Source of the DNA: Kluyvera sp046569695
GTDB lineage: Bacteria > Pseudomonadota > Gammaproteobacteria > Enterobacterales > Enterobacteriaceae
DNA: 64,000 nt
Assembly (NCBI RefSeq): GCF_046569695.1
Contig: NZ_JBKHUI010000003.1
Span: 295,851-359,850, forward strand
Reading direction: 5' to 3'
Positions 1-9,614 of this stretch are shown here, one piece after another. Below the pieces are notes generated by a model that was not told the DNA's origin, did no database searches, and saw nothing but the letters and a program-made list of their open reading frames with translations. Position 1 is the stretch's first letter. The number at the start of each line of letters is the position of its first letter. The position numbers and the translations under genes were made by a program.

Positions 1-2
1 CG

Positions 3-755
3 CCTATCAAAGCTGAGCGTAAAGCGTTTAAAGAAGCGGTTCAGGCCGTCGACTACGACGCGGTCATTGACGCTCAAGGCCTGGTAAAAAGCGCTGCGCT
101 GGTCACTCGGCTCGCCCATGGCATCAAAAATGGCATGGACTGGAGTACCGCGCGTGAACCGCTGGCCAGTCTGTTCTATAACCGTAAGCACCATATCGCT
201 AAAGCGCAGCATGCCGTGGAACGGACACGCGAACTGTTTGCCAAAAGCCTGGGGTATGCCAAACCGGAAGCTCAGGGCGATTACGCCATTGCCCGGCATT
301 TCCTGAATGAAGGCAATGCTGATGCTGGGCGGTATGCTGTATTCCTGCACGCCACCACTCGTGATGACAAGCATTGGCCCGAGGCGAAGTGGCGGGAGCT
401 TATTGGGTTACTACATCACGCAGGAATACGTATTAAGCTCCCCTGGGGGGCGCCACATGAAGAGGCGCGCGCCAGACGCCTGGCAGAGGGATTTGATTAC
501 GTCGACGTTTTACCGCGAATGAGCCTTGGAGATGTAGCCAGGATCTTAGCAGGCGCTAAGTTTGTTATATCCGTTGATACCGGATTAAGCCATTTGACCG
601 CCGCACTAGATCGGCCGAATGTTACGCTATATGGCCCTACAGACCCTGGTTTGATTGGGGGTTACGGAAAGAATCAGGTCACATGTCGTGCCCCGGAAGG
701 GAAGCTAGCTATGCTTGAACCCACTCAGGTTTATTCTCACATAGCATTGCTGTAA
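3..755 (+). CDS. waaC: Lipopolysaccharide heptosyltransferase I (5' end outside window)
   Basis: This is the C-terminal part, about 250 residues, of the GT9-family enzyme that adds the first L,D-heptose to Kdo2-lipid A at the inner face of the inner membrane. The frame is open from the first bases of the window, so the start lies upstream. The stretches DAQGLVKSAAL, RKHHIAKAQHAVERT and the nucleotide-sugar-site segment SVDTGLSHLTAALDRP followed by YGPTDPGLIGGYGKNQ match E. coli WaaC. The last 20 or so residues, after CRAPEG, do not resemble E. coli. It is normally the last gene of the gmhD-waaF-waaC operon. Here the next gene is convergent, whereas E. coli has waaL directly after waaC. Confidence 0.95.
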   Translation, partial: PIKAERKAFKEAVQAVDYDAVIDAQGLVKSAALVTRLAHGIKNGMDWSTAREPLASLFYNRKHHIAKAQHAVERTRELFAKSLGYAKPEAQGDYAIARHFLNEGNADAGRYAVFLHATTRDDKHWPEAKWRELIGLLHHAGIRIKLPWGAPHEEARARRLAEGFDYVDVLPRMSLGDVARILAGAKFVISVDTGLSHLTAALDRPNVTLYGPTDPGLIGGYGKNQVTCRAPEGKLAMLEPTQVYSHIALL

Positions 756-773
756 TTTTTGGTGCTCATCATC

Positions 774-827
774 GCAGATATGTTAAACGTGCATTGATAC
801 TATCGCTTGCTGATTTAACATATCTGC
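774..827. terminator. Long inverted repeat between convergent waaC and GT25 gene
   Basis: Two perfect 14-bp arms (GCAGATATGTTAAA and its complement) enclose a 26-base spacer. They lie between two genes that end towards each other, which fits a shared terminator or mRNA-end hairpin. There is no long T-run, so intrinsic termination is only likely. Confidence 0.4.
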
Positions 828-889
828 AGATTAATAAAACTATTTTATTGTAGCGTATTTCGCCCACGGTTAAGTGGGATTGCAGCCAT

Positions 890-1660
890 TTACTTCCACC
901 AACATAACCCGAGAAGAATCCGTCGGGAATGCCAGTATGAAGATGAAATTAAACGTCTAATAAACGATTTCTTCTTTTTCTTACGATTTTTTATCTCTTG
1001 ACGCTCTTTCTCTAACCAACTTCCGGATAACTCTTCAGGATGATGGACAAAGTTTGCCATGTATATATCCGAGAAATAGCCCTGCCGCATCAGATACGCC
1101 CATTCATCTATGATGAAAAAGTTACTTTCAAAACGGGAAGCGAGTTTTTGAGCCATTTCAGAATTCATTAAATAACCACAGGCTCGCAAAACATACCCAT
1201 GACCAAATATAACCTTACCGAAGGTCTGCCCACCAATTCGTTTAAGTTTAATTAAATTCAAGACAACTTTATTCTTATATCTTAAGCCATCCTGCCCACC
1301 AAGTAGATATAACGCATCTTTCTTGAGAACACTTTCATCGACAGTCGATATAAACTCCTTAAAGTTTTTATCGATTATTGCATCATCCTCAAGAATGCAG
1401 ACCCAGTCTTGTCCACTCTGCAAAAACTGTTTAAATGCCTTCATATGACTTAATGAGCAACCAAGTTCACCATCAGTTGGTTTATGGTTTACTCTGTGCT
1501 GAAACTCAGTTAGCGGTATCTTAGACTTTTCTTCGGCAGACAAGGTCTTGCCATAAAGAGCATCAACAAATGAATATTCAATATTTAATTCATTCATTAT
1601 GTCTGATACGCGCTCCCGTCGGGTATCATCAAAAGGAAGTGAAATGACCAGCACGTGCAT
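890..1660 (-). CDS. Glycosyltransferase family 25 protein, LPS core
   Basis: This 256-residue GT25-type glycosyltransferase is probably an outer-core sugar transferase. The start at 1660 (MHVLVISLPFDD) was chosen because an AGAGGG ribosome site lies just upstream; the frame runs open for 24 more codons without a better site. Family hallmarks visible are the N-terminal VISLPFDDTRRERV strand-loop, GCSLSHMKAFKQ, and the acidic metal/sugar motif ILEDDAII near residue 100. The C-terminus is very basic (a run of five Lys). It is the last gene of the leftward waaQ-waaG-waaP operon, with a 128-bp gap after waaP. It is AT-rich compared with flanking housekeeping genes, as is usual for horizontally exchanged core genes. 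The acceptor sugar cannot be told from sequence. Confidence 0.85.
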   Translation of the reverse strand: MHVLVISLPFDDTRRERVSDIMNELNIEYSFVDALYGKTLSAEEKSKIPLTEFQHRVNHKPTDGELGCSLSHMKAFKQFLQSGQDWVCILEDDAIIDKNFKEFISTVDESVLKKDALYLLGGQDGLRYKNKVVLNLIKLKRIGGQTFGKVIFGHGYVLRACGYLMNSEMAQKLASRFESNFFIIDEWAYLMRQGYFSDIYMANFVHHPEELSGSWLEKERQEIKNRKKKKKSFIRRLISSSYWHSRRILLGLCWWK

Positions 1661-1788
1661 GAGTTCAAACCCTCTAATAAAAATTAAGCCAGCACCGTCA
1701 CCATGAAAGATATATTGACAATTACTGGCCAACTGAATAAATTTAATTAACTATTCTATGTAGTTATAGAAAATCTATTATTTCGTAT

Positions 1789-2586
1789 TTATAGTTTATT
1801 TTTTGATGTATGGTTAATAATTTTATCAGTCTTTCTTGCATAGGTTGCAAAGAGGCCTGACTCATCACGAATGATTGTATTCATGTCTTTTTCGAAGTAT
1901 ATCTTCAAGAATCTAAAATAGTCTCTGTGCGTTAAACCGATATTTAACGAGGAGAAGTACAAGCCAATCAGATCTTTATTTCGCCAACGAATAGGCACCG
2001 CATTTCTTATCTGAGCCCGGTGCAAATCAATAACCGAGAGTTTAAACGCATTACCTTCAAAATTGGCCGGTTGATGCAATAAAAAGTGGCAGAGATAGCA
2101 ATCTCGGTGATTAACACCACCCTGATGCATTTTTCTGACCATAACGGCAAGACGCTCAATTAATGCCATTTTAATTTTTCGTGACGGTGGATTCGCCAGC
2201 CAATCTGCACAATAATCTTCCAGGCTAATCGCCGGGCTCAGATCCTCAGTGATAATAAATGAGATACGATTAAGTGGATTAAGACCTTGCTGCCCGAAGC
2301 CCACACCGTACATTGTATCGACATCCAATTCCTGCAAACGATGGATAGCATTCCATTCTCTATCAGCCCCTAATACAGGCAAGCGTAAAGAGAATAAGTT
2401 CTTGATCACTTCCTTCAGTTTAGTTCCCTGGTGCCATTTCAGAAAATAGCTTTTCCCTGCAGTCTCAAACCTTATCGTTCTACGCGTTTCGAGCTGTCTA
2501 AATGTTTCTCCCTGCAACTTCTGCACTTCAGAAAAAACATTTTTCCCTTTCCACAAGGATAAAAAAGGCTCTTTTAACTCAACCAT
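1789..2586 (-). CDS. waaP: LPS core heptose(I) kinase
   Basis: This 265-residue protein, the same length as E. coli WaaP, phosphorylates heptose I of the inner core in the cytoplasm and so strengthens the outer-membrane barrier. It has a protein-kinase-like fold: ETRRTIRFE and SYFLKWHQGT in the N-lobe, then NHRDCYLCHFLL carrying the catalytic Asp and VIDLHRAQIR carrying the metal-binding Asp. The start MVELKEPF at 2586 matches the family; an ATG two codons earlier is in frame. The 5' end overlaps the waaG stop by 8 bases, so translation is probably coupled. Confidence 0.96.
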   Translation of the reverse strand: MVELKEPFLSLWKGKNVFSEVQKLQGETFRQLETRRTIRFETAGKSYFLKWHQGTKLKEVIKNLFSLRLPVLGADREWNAIHRLQELDVDTMYGVGFGQQGLNPLNRISFIITEDLSPAISLEDYCADWLANPPSRKIKMALIERLAVMVRKMHQGGVNHRDCYLCHFLLHQPANFEGNAFKLSVIDLHRAQIRNAVPIRWRNKDLIGLYFSSLNIGLTHRDYFRFLKIYFEKDMNTIIRDESGLFATYARKTDKIINHTSKNKL

Positions 2587-3703
2587 GGCCACCGCCTATA
2601 ATAATATCAGCTGCTTTCTCAGGTAGACTATAAAGGTCTTGAGTATCAGCAAAGTGTTGTGCATTTTCTTTCCATGCAACTCTTTGCCCTGAGTCAGTTA
2701 AAGAAAAACAAACAGCTTCATTCAATGATTTTTGTTCAAACGGTTCATCAATAACAATACCGCAATTAGCATCTTTAATATAATGGGCGTAGCCGCAAAC
2801 TGCAGTTGTTATGACAGGTAAACCCGCTGCAATTGCTTCAACCAACACGATCCCTGCGGCTTCCTGGTATGCCGGATGAATCAAGAGATCGGCAGCTGCC
2901 ATTAACTCAGAGACATCATTACGACCGGGGAAGAACTTGATGTTGTCAGCAATGCCACACTCTGTTGCCAGCTTTATATAGCGCTCGGGCTTATCCTGAC
3001 CAACAACAAACAGAATCGTTTGTTTGCGGACAAGTTCTGGTAAGGAAGCCATCGCCTTGATAGTTCTGTCGACACCCTTACGGGTAAAATCAGATCCAAT
3101 TTGTATAATTAGATACTGGGAATCACTGATATCATTTTCTTTCCGGAAAATAGCTCTACAGTTTGGTGCCTGAGAGCTATATTTTCTGTCAGGGTAAATT
3201 CCCGGAGGGAGGATATGGAAACGTGTTATCTCAGTCTGATAATGTTTCTGAAAATCAGCAATTTGCTTATCTGTTAGCATCAACAGTTGTGTTGATGTCC
3301 CTGCAGCAAATGTTGCTTTCTCAAAGGCTGCATAATGCCGGTATCGTGGCGTCAGACGATAGAGAAGACCTTTTTCTTGCGCGACTTTTTCTGCGTAACA
3401 AACATCAGCAGCATAATAAACATCTAACCCTGGCATTTTATTAAAGCCGACAACCCGTACTACTGGATTACTCTCAAGATGTTTACTTACCCAGCGATGA
3501 TACTCTGCATTTTTCCCGTTATTGGAGCATGATTTCACAGGAACAATTATTATCTCCAGGCTATCTGGAATATCTCCTTGCCATGATTGCGTGTAAACCC
3601 GCACATGGTGCCCGCGTGCTGCAACAGTCGACGCGATGCGTAAAAAATCACGCTGCAACCCACCAAAAGGGAAATATTTATACAAACAGAAGGCAATATC
3701 CAT
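2579..3703 (-). CDS. waaG: LPS glucosyltransferase I
   Basis: This 374-residue GT4-family enzyme transfers the first outer-core glucose to heptose II. Length and sequence follow E. coli WaaG throughout: the N-terminal YKYFPFGGLQRDF, then GRNDVSELMAAADLLIHPAYQEAAGIVLVEAIAAG, which holds the GT4 E-x7-E nucleotide-sugar motif. It is the second gene of the leftward waaQ operon, 21 bp after waaQ and overlapping waaP. Confidence 0.97.
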   Translation of the reverse strand: MDIAFCLYKYFPFGGLQRDFLRIASTVAARGHHVRVYTQSWQGDIPDSLEIIIVPVKSCSNNGKNAEYHRWVSKHLESNPVVRVVGFNKMPGLDVYYAADVCYAEKVAQEKGLLYRLTPRYRHYAAFEKATFAAGTSTQLLMLTDKQIADFQKHYQTEITRFHILPPGIYPDRKYSSQAPNCRAIFRKENDISDSQYLIIQIGSDFTRKGVDRTIKAMASLPELVRKQTILFVVGQDKPERYIKLATECGIADNIKFFPGRNDVSELMAAADLLIHPAYQEAAGIVLVEAIAAGLPVITTAVCGYAHYIKDANCGIVIDEPFEQKSLNEAVCFSLTDSGQRVAWKENAQHFADTQDLYSLPEKAADIIIGGGHG

Positions 3704-3724
3704 TTTATATATCCGGATGCTTTA

Positions 3725-4753
3725 TTAATCGATTTTAGGTAACCGTGACTGTATGGCTTCAATCACGTCTTCTGCAGGTATAGCAGATAAATATTTCTTA
3801 CTTCGATCAAGGTTCTCACGCGCAGGCATGGGTTGATAATCACCAGCCCAAAATTGCGTCACATCATCAGACCATGGTCGCCATGCAATATGATCGGTAG
3901 CGCCGAATAGGCAAATGATGGGGGTTTTAACAGCTGCAGAGATATGCATCGGGGCTGAGTCTACACCAATGAAAAGTACAGCATGATTAATTAATGCAGC
4001 AAGCTCTGGGAATGTTGTTTTACCGGCGATTTCAGTTAAGGGCTTAGTTTCACATCCCCTGGCAATCTCATCGACACAGGCAAGATCGCTTGCACCGGGT
4101 CCGGAAGTCAGTACAACCAGATATCCCAAACGATGTATCGCATCGATCACCTGGGAGAATCTCTCATTCTCCCACGATTTGAATTCTTGTCTCGCCGTTG
4201 GCTGTATAACAACATACTTCCGAGTATCAACTTGAGGAAGTTTTTTCCGAACGGATTGCCATACTGGCTCCCCATAAACCATTTTCAGTACTGGGACTGA
4301 TTCCTTTAGGTTTAATGGCATCAGAACAGACAAATTACGTTCAACCCAATGTTCTCCACTTAGAGGAACGTGATGGGTAAAGCTATCACGCCAGAATTTC
4401 TTATTTCTATGAGAAAAATCATGAGTTAATTTTATTGAGCAATCCAGGCAGCGACACAGTAAAGCGACTATCCACTGATCGGTAAGATTAACCACTAAAT
4501 CATAATGATTACCGCGCAATACTCTGATCAGCATTAAGAAGTTTTTTGCTTTTTCAAGAACAGAACTCTTCTTATTTTTTATCCCATACAATGCATGGAT
4601 GTCAGGATTTTCAGATAAAATTGGAATAGTATCTTCGTAGAGCAGAACATCAATATCTGCATCAGGATAATTTTTTTTAAGCGTACTGATGACCGGTGTG
4701 GTTAGTAACATATCACCGTGAAAGCGCATTTTTATTACCAGGATCTTTTTCAC
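3725..4753 (-). CDS. waaQ: LPS heptosyltransferase III
   Basis: This 342-residue GT9 heptosyltransferase adds the branch heptose III to heptose II of the inner core. It starts MKKILVIKMRFHGDMLLTTP, the GT9 N-terminal fold, and carries VLFIGVDSAPMHISAAVKTP and FGATDHIAWRPW near the C-terminus, where ADP-heptose binds. It heads the four-gene operon waaQ-waaG-waaP-GT25. A JUMPstart/ops element sits 36 bp before its start codon, so the operon is probably RfaH-dependent. Confidence 0.95.
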   Translation of the reverse strand: MKKILVIKMRFHGDMLLTTPVISTLKKNYPDADIDVLLYEDTIPILSENPDIHALYGIKNKKSSVLEKAKNFLMLIRVLRGNHYDLVVNLTDQWIVALLCRCLDCSIKLTHDFSHRNKKFWRDSFTHHVPLSGEHWVERNLSVLMPLNLKESVPVLKMVYGEPVWQSVRKKLPQVDTRKYVVIQPTARQEFKSWENERFSQVIDAIHRLGYLVVLTSGPGASDLACVDEIARGCETKPLTEIAGKTTFPELAALINHAVLFIGVDSAPMHISAAVKTPIICLFGATDHIAWRPWSDDVTQFWAGDYQPMPARENLDRSKKYLSAIPAEDVIEAIQSRLPKID

Positions 4754-4788
4754 ACTATACCCTTTCAGGTTATTGTTAATTTCAAATC

Positions 4789-4830
4789 ACGCTACCGCCC
4801 CAGGCTCAACAGCTACCTGTGTACTGCAGA
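4789..4830 (-). promoter_or_regulatory. JUMPstart element with ops site upstream of waaQ
   Basis: Read on the minus strand the segment contains GGTAGCTGTTGAGCCTGGGG followed directly by GGCGGTAGCGTG. The last twelve bases hold the ops element that pauses RNA polymerase and recruits RfaH; ops is at 4789-4800. Known function: RfaH loading suppresses early termination in long waa, wb and capsule operons. Its place between waaL and waaQ implies that the RfaH-controlled transcript begins at waaQ and does not include waaL. Confidence 0.93.
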
Positions 4831-5006
4831 TCACACCATCGCATTTATTGCTTATATTATACCACTATTCACTTGACAATTCGATATCTATGAAAAGTTC
4901 TATGTGAAATAGAAAACAAATAAATAGCTTCAATATATAAATATATCGATTATATTATGAATATTGAGCCTATGATCTTAAATATTCCACATAGGCTCAT
5001 TTTATA

Positions 5007-6257
5007 TTAACTCGTCACTTTGACTGGTTCATTTTTTTCATACAGCATCACAATGGCTATACTGTATAAAAAGAATACGTTTATGAACATTTGTTCAAAT
5101 AAGCAATATACCAGAATGTAACCAACTAGAGAACAAAGTAATGAAATACTGAAAATATCTTTTTGGGTTCTAGCACGGCCATATATATCTTTAAATGTAA
5201 TGTAAAAAGCCGACACAAATAAAAGCAGTCCAATTACCCCTAAATTATAAAGAACTATTATAAAAAATGGTTCATCTATATTGTAGCCTTTATTTTTTTC
5301 AGAATATACGCCTGGATTTTTCGGCGCATTGTGGTCCTCTAAATATTGGTTATATGTAGCATTTCCGTACCCAATACCAAAGACAACATTATTGATATTC
5401 TCCATTACCAGAGGAAAGCGGTCAGTGATGAGCTCATCGCGACTGGAGGTTACGTTTTTCATTTGAAGAGTTTGATCAACTTTTCTTTTTACCTGATCCA
5501 CTGTATTGTAAGTCCCGACCAGCAAAACAGACATTATAATTAGCAGACTGCAGGTAGCTACCATAAATCTCTTAAGAGTTTTACTCACAAGAAATGAGAG
5601 CATGAAAATCTCTACAACAATAGCTAAGATCCCCCCCCGACTTCCGGTATATAATAAAAAGACAAATGCAAGCGCAGAAACGATATACAATGCTGCTTTA
5701 AGAAAAGCATTCTTTAATAAAACAGCCCCGGTCAATACAAAAGGGAATAGCATAACGACATAGAATGCGAAACCATAGCGAAGCTGTAGATACAATTCCT
5801 GTTGGTTATTTTTTATAATTCTTAAAATTGGCACAACTAAGACAATATAGGATAGCGTAAGCATCGCTCCAATCACAAAAAAATGTCTCAGTGAGGTTTT
5901 ATATTTGCTGAATGCACCAAAAAACAACATCATTACCAACGGGTAACGCCAGTCTTTTATCAATATGCTATAGGCATGGAGAAATTTATTTTCATAGGTG
6001 AAAAATGCAATACAGAAAACACACCATAACGTGAAGAGTAGCAGTATCTTTCTCTTTTGAATGAGGTCTAAAATATTTTTTTTAATTTCGACGTCGTTGA
6101 CTTTGACATAATAAAGAGATAAAAGAACAGCGATTACAGAGGTTATATTTAGCACCCCTTGATTATCAATCGTAAATAAACCAAAGATCATTAGCACCAA
6201 AACTATCTTGCTTAAAATCAAGGTGTTATCATTTTGACCATATCTTACTTGATTCAT
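5007..6257 (-). CDS. waaL: O-antigen ligase family protein
   Basis: This 416-residue polytopic inner-membrane protein has about ten to twelve hydrophobic segments and a larger hydrophilic stretch (roughly residues 255-335), where O-antigen ligases carry their periplasmic loop. The segments LLYTGSRGGILAI and, in the loop, GIGYGNATYNQYLEDHNAP are typical of the Wzy_C/WaaL superfamily. The expected role is joining undecaprenyl-linked O-antigen to the lipid A core in the periplasm. It lies alone on the minus strand between waaQ and a divergent GT8 gene, not next to waaC as in E. coli. Assignment as ligase rather than polymerase rests on location. Confidence 0.85.
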   Translation of the reverse strand: MNQVRYGQNDNTLILSKIVLVLMIFGLFTIDNQGVLNITSVIAVLLSLYYVKVNDVEIKKNILDLIQKRKILLLFTLWCVFCIAFFTYENKFLHAYSILIKDWRYPLVMMLFFGAFSKYKTSLRHFFVIGAMLTLSYIVLVVPILRIIKNNQQELYLQLRYGFAFYVVMLFPFVLTGAVLLKNAFLKAALYIVSALAFVFLLYTGSRGGILAIVVEIFMLSFLVSKTLKRFMVATCSLLIIMSVLLVGTYNTVDQVKRKVDQTLQMKNVTSSRDELITDRFPLVMENINNVVFGIGYGNATYNQYLEDHNAPKNPGVYSEKNKGYNIDEPFFIIVLYNLGVIGLLLFVSAFYITFKDIYGRARTQKDIFSISLLCSLVGYILVYCLFEQMFINVFFLYSIAIVMLYEKNEPVKVTS

Positions 6258-6563
6258 AAAACTGAAATCTCACCCATTAAAATTGCCTTATTAATCAATA
6301 ACAAGCGTTTAAACATACGATTCATAGGACATATCTTATTATAAAAAACCGTAAAAATCCCCTATTAATTTTGTCTCTTCGTCTCACCGTGCGTCTTCGT
6401 TTTCCTTGCAAGAGAGAACCACATAACACAATGATTAATATATAAAATTTATCATGTGACTATCTCTTTCCTTCCTTTGCAGATTGTTCTATCCTATGCC
6501 AACAGAATAGCTACTTTATCTAACATAAACACCAGTGCGCTCTGAAAAATAAAAGGAATAAAT
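6258..6563. other. AT-rich divergent promoter region between waaL and GT8 gene
   Basis: About 306 bp separate the divergent waaL and GT8 genes. No ops/JUMPstart copy, gene or clear hairpin is seen. TTATTATAAAAA-like stretches could serve as -10 boxes, but no promoter can be defined with confidence. Confidence 0.4.
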
Positions 6564-7553
6564 GTGAAAGACAATATAATAAAATATATTAAGAATGCAC
6601 ATATTGAAAATGATGATCCAACAAATACATGTGTCAATATTACCTATGGTGCTGATAGGCCTTTTCTTTATGGCACAGGTGTTTCGATTACATCTGTCCT
6701 TTTAAATAATCGCGATATTAACTTCCACTTTCATATTTTTACTAATTACCTTGATGAACATCAACTTCATCTTTTTTATACCCTGACAAAACAATATAAT
6801 ACTCGTATCACATTTTATGTATTAGATGACAATGAATTAAAAAACCTACCTACTGCATCTAAGGCATGGAATTATTCAATCTATTTTAGACTTATTGCGA
6901 TTGATTACTTTGCAGATAAATTAAACAATATTATATATCTTGATTCTGATATTATATGTAAAGAGAGTCTTGCTCCCTTACTCAAAGAAGAGTTCAACGG
7001 CAATGTATTAATGGCTGTTCATGACAGATTTGTCGATACCTCTGCTGTTGCCGGTATCAATCCTGACCTATACTTCAACTCAGGATTCATGTACTTCAAT
7101 CTTCCAGAATTAAAAGATATTAATTTGACTTTACAGGTCATTACAAAGGTCAATGAAAATCGTTTTTCACACCCCGATCAGGACGCACTGAATGTCCTCT
7201 TCAACGATCGTGTAAAAATTTTGGATCATAAGTTTAATTCATTCTTTAACATCGACACATTGGCCAAAAAAGGTGGTGATGCCTTTAAAATCACACCACA
7301 AACGGTATTCATACACTATGTTGGTGTCACTAAACCCTGGCATGACTGGGCGCAATTTTATGCTGAAGTAGAATACTTCAATGTCGCCAGAGAAAACTCA
7401 CCCTGGAAAGACATTCCATTATTAGCACCTACTACATATAAACAACTGTCGAGAAAAAGCACACATTTAAAACACAATGGCCACGTTCTTGGTTCCTTTA
7501 TTTTCTATATCAAATATTTGGTTAAAAAATACCAAGCGAAGAAAAGTCGCTAA
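6564..7553 (+). CDS. Glycosyltransferase family 8 LPS core hexosyltransferase
   Basis: This 329-residue GT8 enzyme is of the WaaO/WaaI/WaaJ/WaaR type, transferring glucose or galactose from a UDP-sugar to the outer core. It begins with GTG at 6564, 7 bases after AAAAGG; the overlapping ATG runs straight into a stop. Visible features are NITYGADRPFLYGTGVSITS, the metal-binding DxD in IIYLDSDIIC, NSGFMYFNL, HPDQDALNVLF, and the C-terminal extension (GVTKPWHDWAQFY onward) characteristic of the LPS subgroup. It is transcribed away from waaL and towards waaA. The exact donor and linkage cannot be read from sequence. Confidence 0.9.
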   Translation: MKDNIIKYIKNAHIENDDPTNTCVNITYGADRPFLYGTGVSITSVLLNNRDINFHFHIFTNYLDEHQLHLFYTLTKQYNTRITFYVLDDNELKNLPTASKAWNYSIYFRLIAIDYFADKLNNIIYLDSDIICKESLAPLLKEEFNGNVLMAVHDRFVDTSAVAGINPDLYFNSGFMYFNLPELKDINLTLQVITKVNENRFSHPDQDALNVLFNDRVKILDHKFNSFFNIDTLAKKGGDAFKITPQTVFIHYVGVTKPWHDWAQFYAEVEYFNVARENSPWKDIPLLAPTTYKQLSRKSTHLKHNGHVLGSFIFYIKYLVKKYQAKKSR

Positions 7554-7796
7554 TAAACCGATACTCTGCTTTCATGAATGGTGATATTTTCGTCATATTT
7601 TATCAGGAGATCGTTTTTTAAGCCCATAACCATTCTTTTTTAGCCTTTCGCTGCTGAGATGACAAAGTGGGGCAACATGACTCAGGCCCCCCTTCTCATG
7701 ATCCGTACAGTTTCCTCAAAAAATCAGCAAAAATGATGGTAAAGCCATAGTTAAATACATAGAATCCCCAGCACATCCATAAGCCAGCTACTCTAT

Positions 7797-9074
7797 ATGC
7801 TCGAATTGCTTTACACCGCCCTCCTCTACCTTATCCAGCCTCTCATCTGGGTACGGCTTTGGGTGCGCGGACGTAAAGCTCCAGCCTATCGCAAACGCTG
7901 GGGTGAACGTTATGGTTTCTATCGCCAGCCGCTTAAACCCGGTGGCATTATGCTGCACTCCGTTTCCGTTGGTGAAACCCTGGCAGCCATCCCACTGGTT
8001 CGCGCGTTGCGCCATCGTTATCCAGATTTGCCGATTACGGTGACCACCATGACCCCAACCGGGTCTGAGCGCGTTCAGTCGGCCTTTGGCAAAGACGTTC
8101 AGCATGTCTACCTACCTTATGATTTACCGGATGCTCTGAATCGCTTCCTCGATAAGATTGACCCTAAGCTAGTGCTTATCATGGAAACTGAGCTGTGGCC
8201 GAACCTGATTGCCGCACTGCATCGCCGTCATATTCCGCTGGTTATCGCCAACGCCCGCCTTTCCGAGCGTTCTGCTGCTGGTTACGCTAAGCTTGGCTCG
8301 TTCGTGCGTACGCTGTTGCAGCGCATTACGCTAATTGCGGCGCAGAACGAAGAAGACGGTAAGCGCTTTGTCGCGCTCGGTGCCAAAAATAGCCAGGTGA
8401 CGATTACCGGTAGCCTGAAGTTTGATATCTCGGTAACGCCTCAGTTAGCGGCCAGAGCCGTCACGCTGCGTCGCCAATGGGCCCCGCATCGTCCGGTATG
8501 GATTGCCACCAGCACCCATGATGGCGAAGAGAGTATTATCATTGCCGTGCATAAAGCGCTGCTGCTGCAATACCCCGACCTGCTGTTGATTCTGGTACCT
8601 CGTCATCCAGAACGTTTTCCGGATGCCATCAACCTCACTCGTCAGGCAGGTCTGAGCTATACTACTCGCTCTTCCGGCGAAGTCCCTTCTGCCACCACCC
8701 AAGTGGTGATTGGCGACACGATGGGTGAACTGATGCTGCTATACGGCATTGCCGACCTGGCGTTTGTCGGCGGTTCACTGGTTGAACGTGGCGGGCATAA
8801 CCCGCTGGAAGCTGCCGCCCACGCCATTCCTGTGCTGATGGGGCCGCATACTTTCAACTTCAAAGATATCTGCGCTCGCCTGGAGCAGGCCAGTGGCCTG
8901 ATTACGGTCACCGATGCCGCCAGCCTTGAGAAAGAAGTAGCTTCGCTGTTAGCCGATGAAGACTACCGTAGTTTCTATGGCCGTCATGCCGTTGAGGTTC
9001 TTTACCAGAATCAGGGCGCGCTACAGCGTCTGCTACAACTTCTGGAGCCTTACCTGCCACCGAAAACGCATTGA
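7797..9074 (+). CDS. waaA: 3-deoxy-D-manno-octulosonic acid (Kdo) transferase
   Basis: This 425-residue bifunctional Kdo transferase, identical in length to E. coli WaaA, adds two Kdo residues to lipid IVA on the cytoplasmic face of the inner membrane. It is essential. An N-terminal membrane anchor (MLELLYTALLYLIQPLIWV) is followed by GT30 motifs SVSVGETLAA, METELWPNLI and the GGSLVERGGHNPLEAAA sugar-nucleotide site. The ATG overlaps no other gene. It is followed 8 bp on by coaD, the usual waaA-coaD operon. Confidence 0.98.
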   Translation: MLELLYTALLYLIQPLIWVRLWVRGRKAPAYRKRWGERYGFYRQPLKPGGIMLHSVSVGETLAAIPLVRALRHRYPDLPITVTTMTPTGSERVQSAFGKDVQHVYLPYDLPDALNRFLDKIDPKLVLIMETELWPNLIAALHRRHIPLVIANARLSERSAAGYAKLGSFVRTLLQRITLIAAQNEEDGKRFVALGAKNSQVTITGSLKFDISVTPQLAARAVTLRRQWAPHRPVWIATSTHDGEESIIIAVHKALLLQYPDLLLILVPRHPERFPDAINLTRQAGLSYTTRSSGEVPSATTQVVIGDTMGELMLLYGIADLAFVGGSLVERGGHNPLEAAAHAIPVLMGPHTFNFKDICARLEQASGLITVTDAASLEKEVASLLADEDYRSFYGRHAVEVLYQNQGALQRLLQLLEPYLPPKTH

Positions 9075-9082
9075 GGATGACT

Positions 9083-9562
9083 ATGCAAAAACGGGCGATT
9101 TATCCAGGCACCTTCGATCCTATCACCAACGGTCACCTTGATATCGTGACCCGTGCGGCATGCATGTTTGACCACGTCATCCTCGCCATTGCGGCCAGTC
9201 CCAGTAAAAAACCGATGTTCGATCTGAGCGAGCGCGTGGCGCTGGCCCAGCAGGCAACGGCGCATCTTGATAACGTTGAAGTTATGGGCTTTAGCGACCT
9301 GATGGCCAACTTTGCGCGGGCACAGCAGGCCAATATTCTGATTCGCGGCCTGCGCGCCGTGGCTGACTTCGAGTATGAAATGCAGCTGGCGCATATGAAT
9401 CGCCACCTGATGCCGGAGCTGGAAAGCGTCTTCCTGATGCCATCCAAAGAGTGGTCGTTTATCTCGTCTTCGCTGGTGAAAGAGGTGGCACGTCATAATG
9501 GTGATGTGACCCATTTCCTGCCGGTAAACGTGCATCAGGCATTGATGGAGAAGCTGAAGTAG
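9083..9562 (+). CDS. coaD: Phosphopantetheine adenylyltransferase
   Basis: This 159-residue enzyme makes dephospho-CoA from 4'-phosphopantetheine and ATP. It has the nucleotidyltransferase signature YPGTFDPITNGHLD near the N-terminus and the SSSLVKEVARH motif (ISSS). The start at 9083 gives MQKRAIYPG as in E. coli, preceded by GAGG; an in-frame ATG four codons earlier is not needed. It is the second gene after waaA. Confidence 0.98.
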   Translation: MQKRAIYPGTFDPITNGHLDIVTRAACMFDHVILAIAASPSKKPMFDLSERVALAQQATAHLDNVEVMGFSDLMANFARAQQANILIRGLRAVADFEYEMQLAHMNRHLMPELESVFLMPSKEWSFISSSLVKEVARHNGDVTHFLPVNVHQALMEKLK

Positions 9563-9614
9563 GCTTCTCTGCCGTTCCCGGCGGCACTTCGCTTGGCCGG
9601 GCTACTGGTATGAG

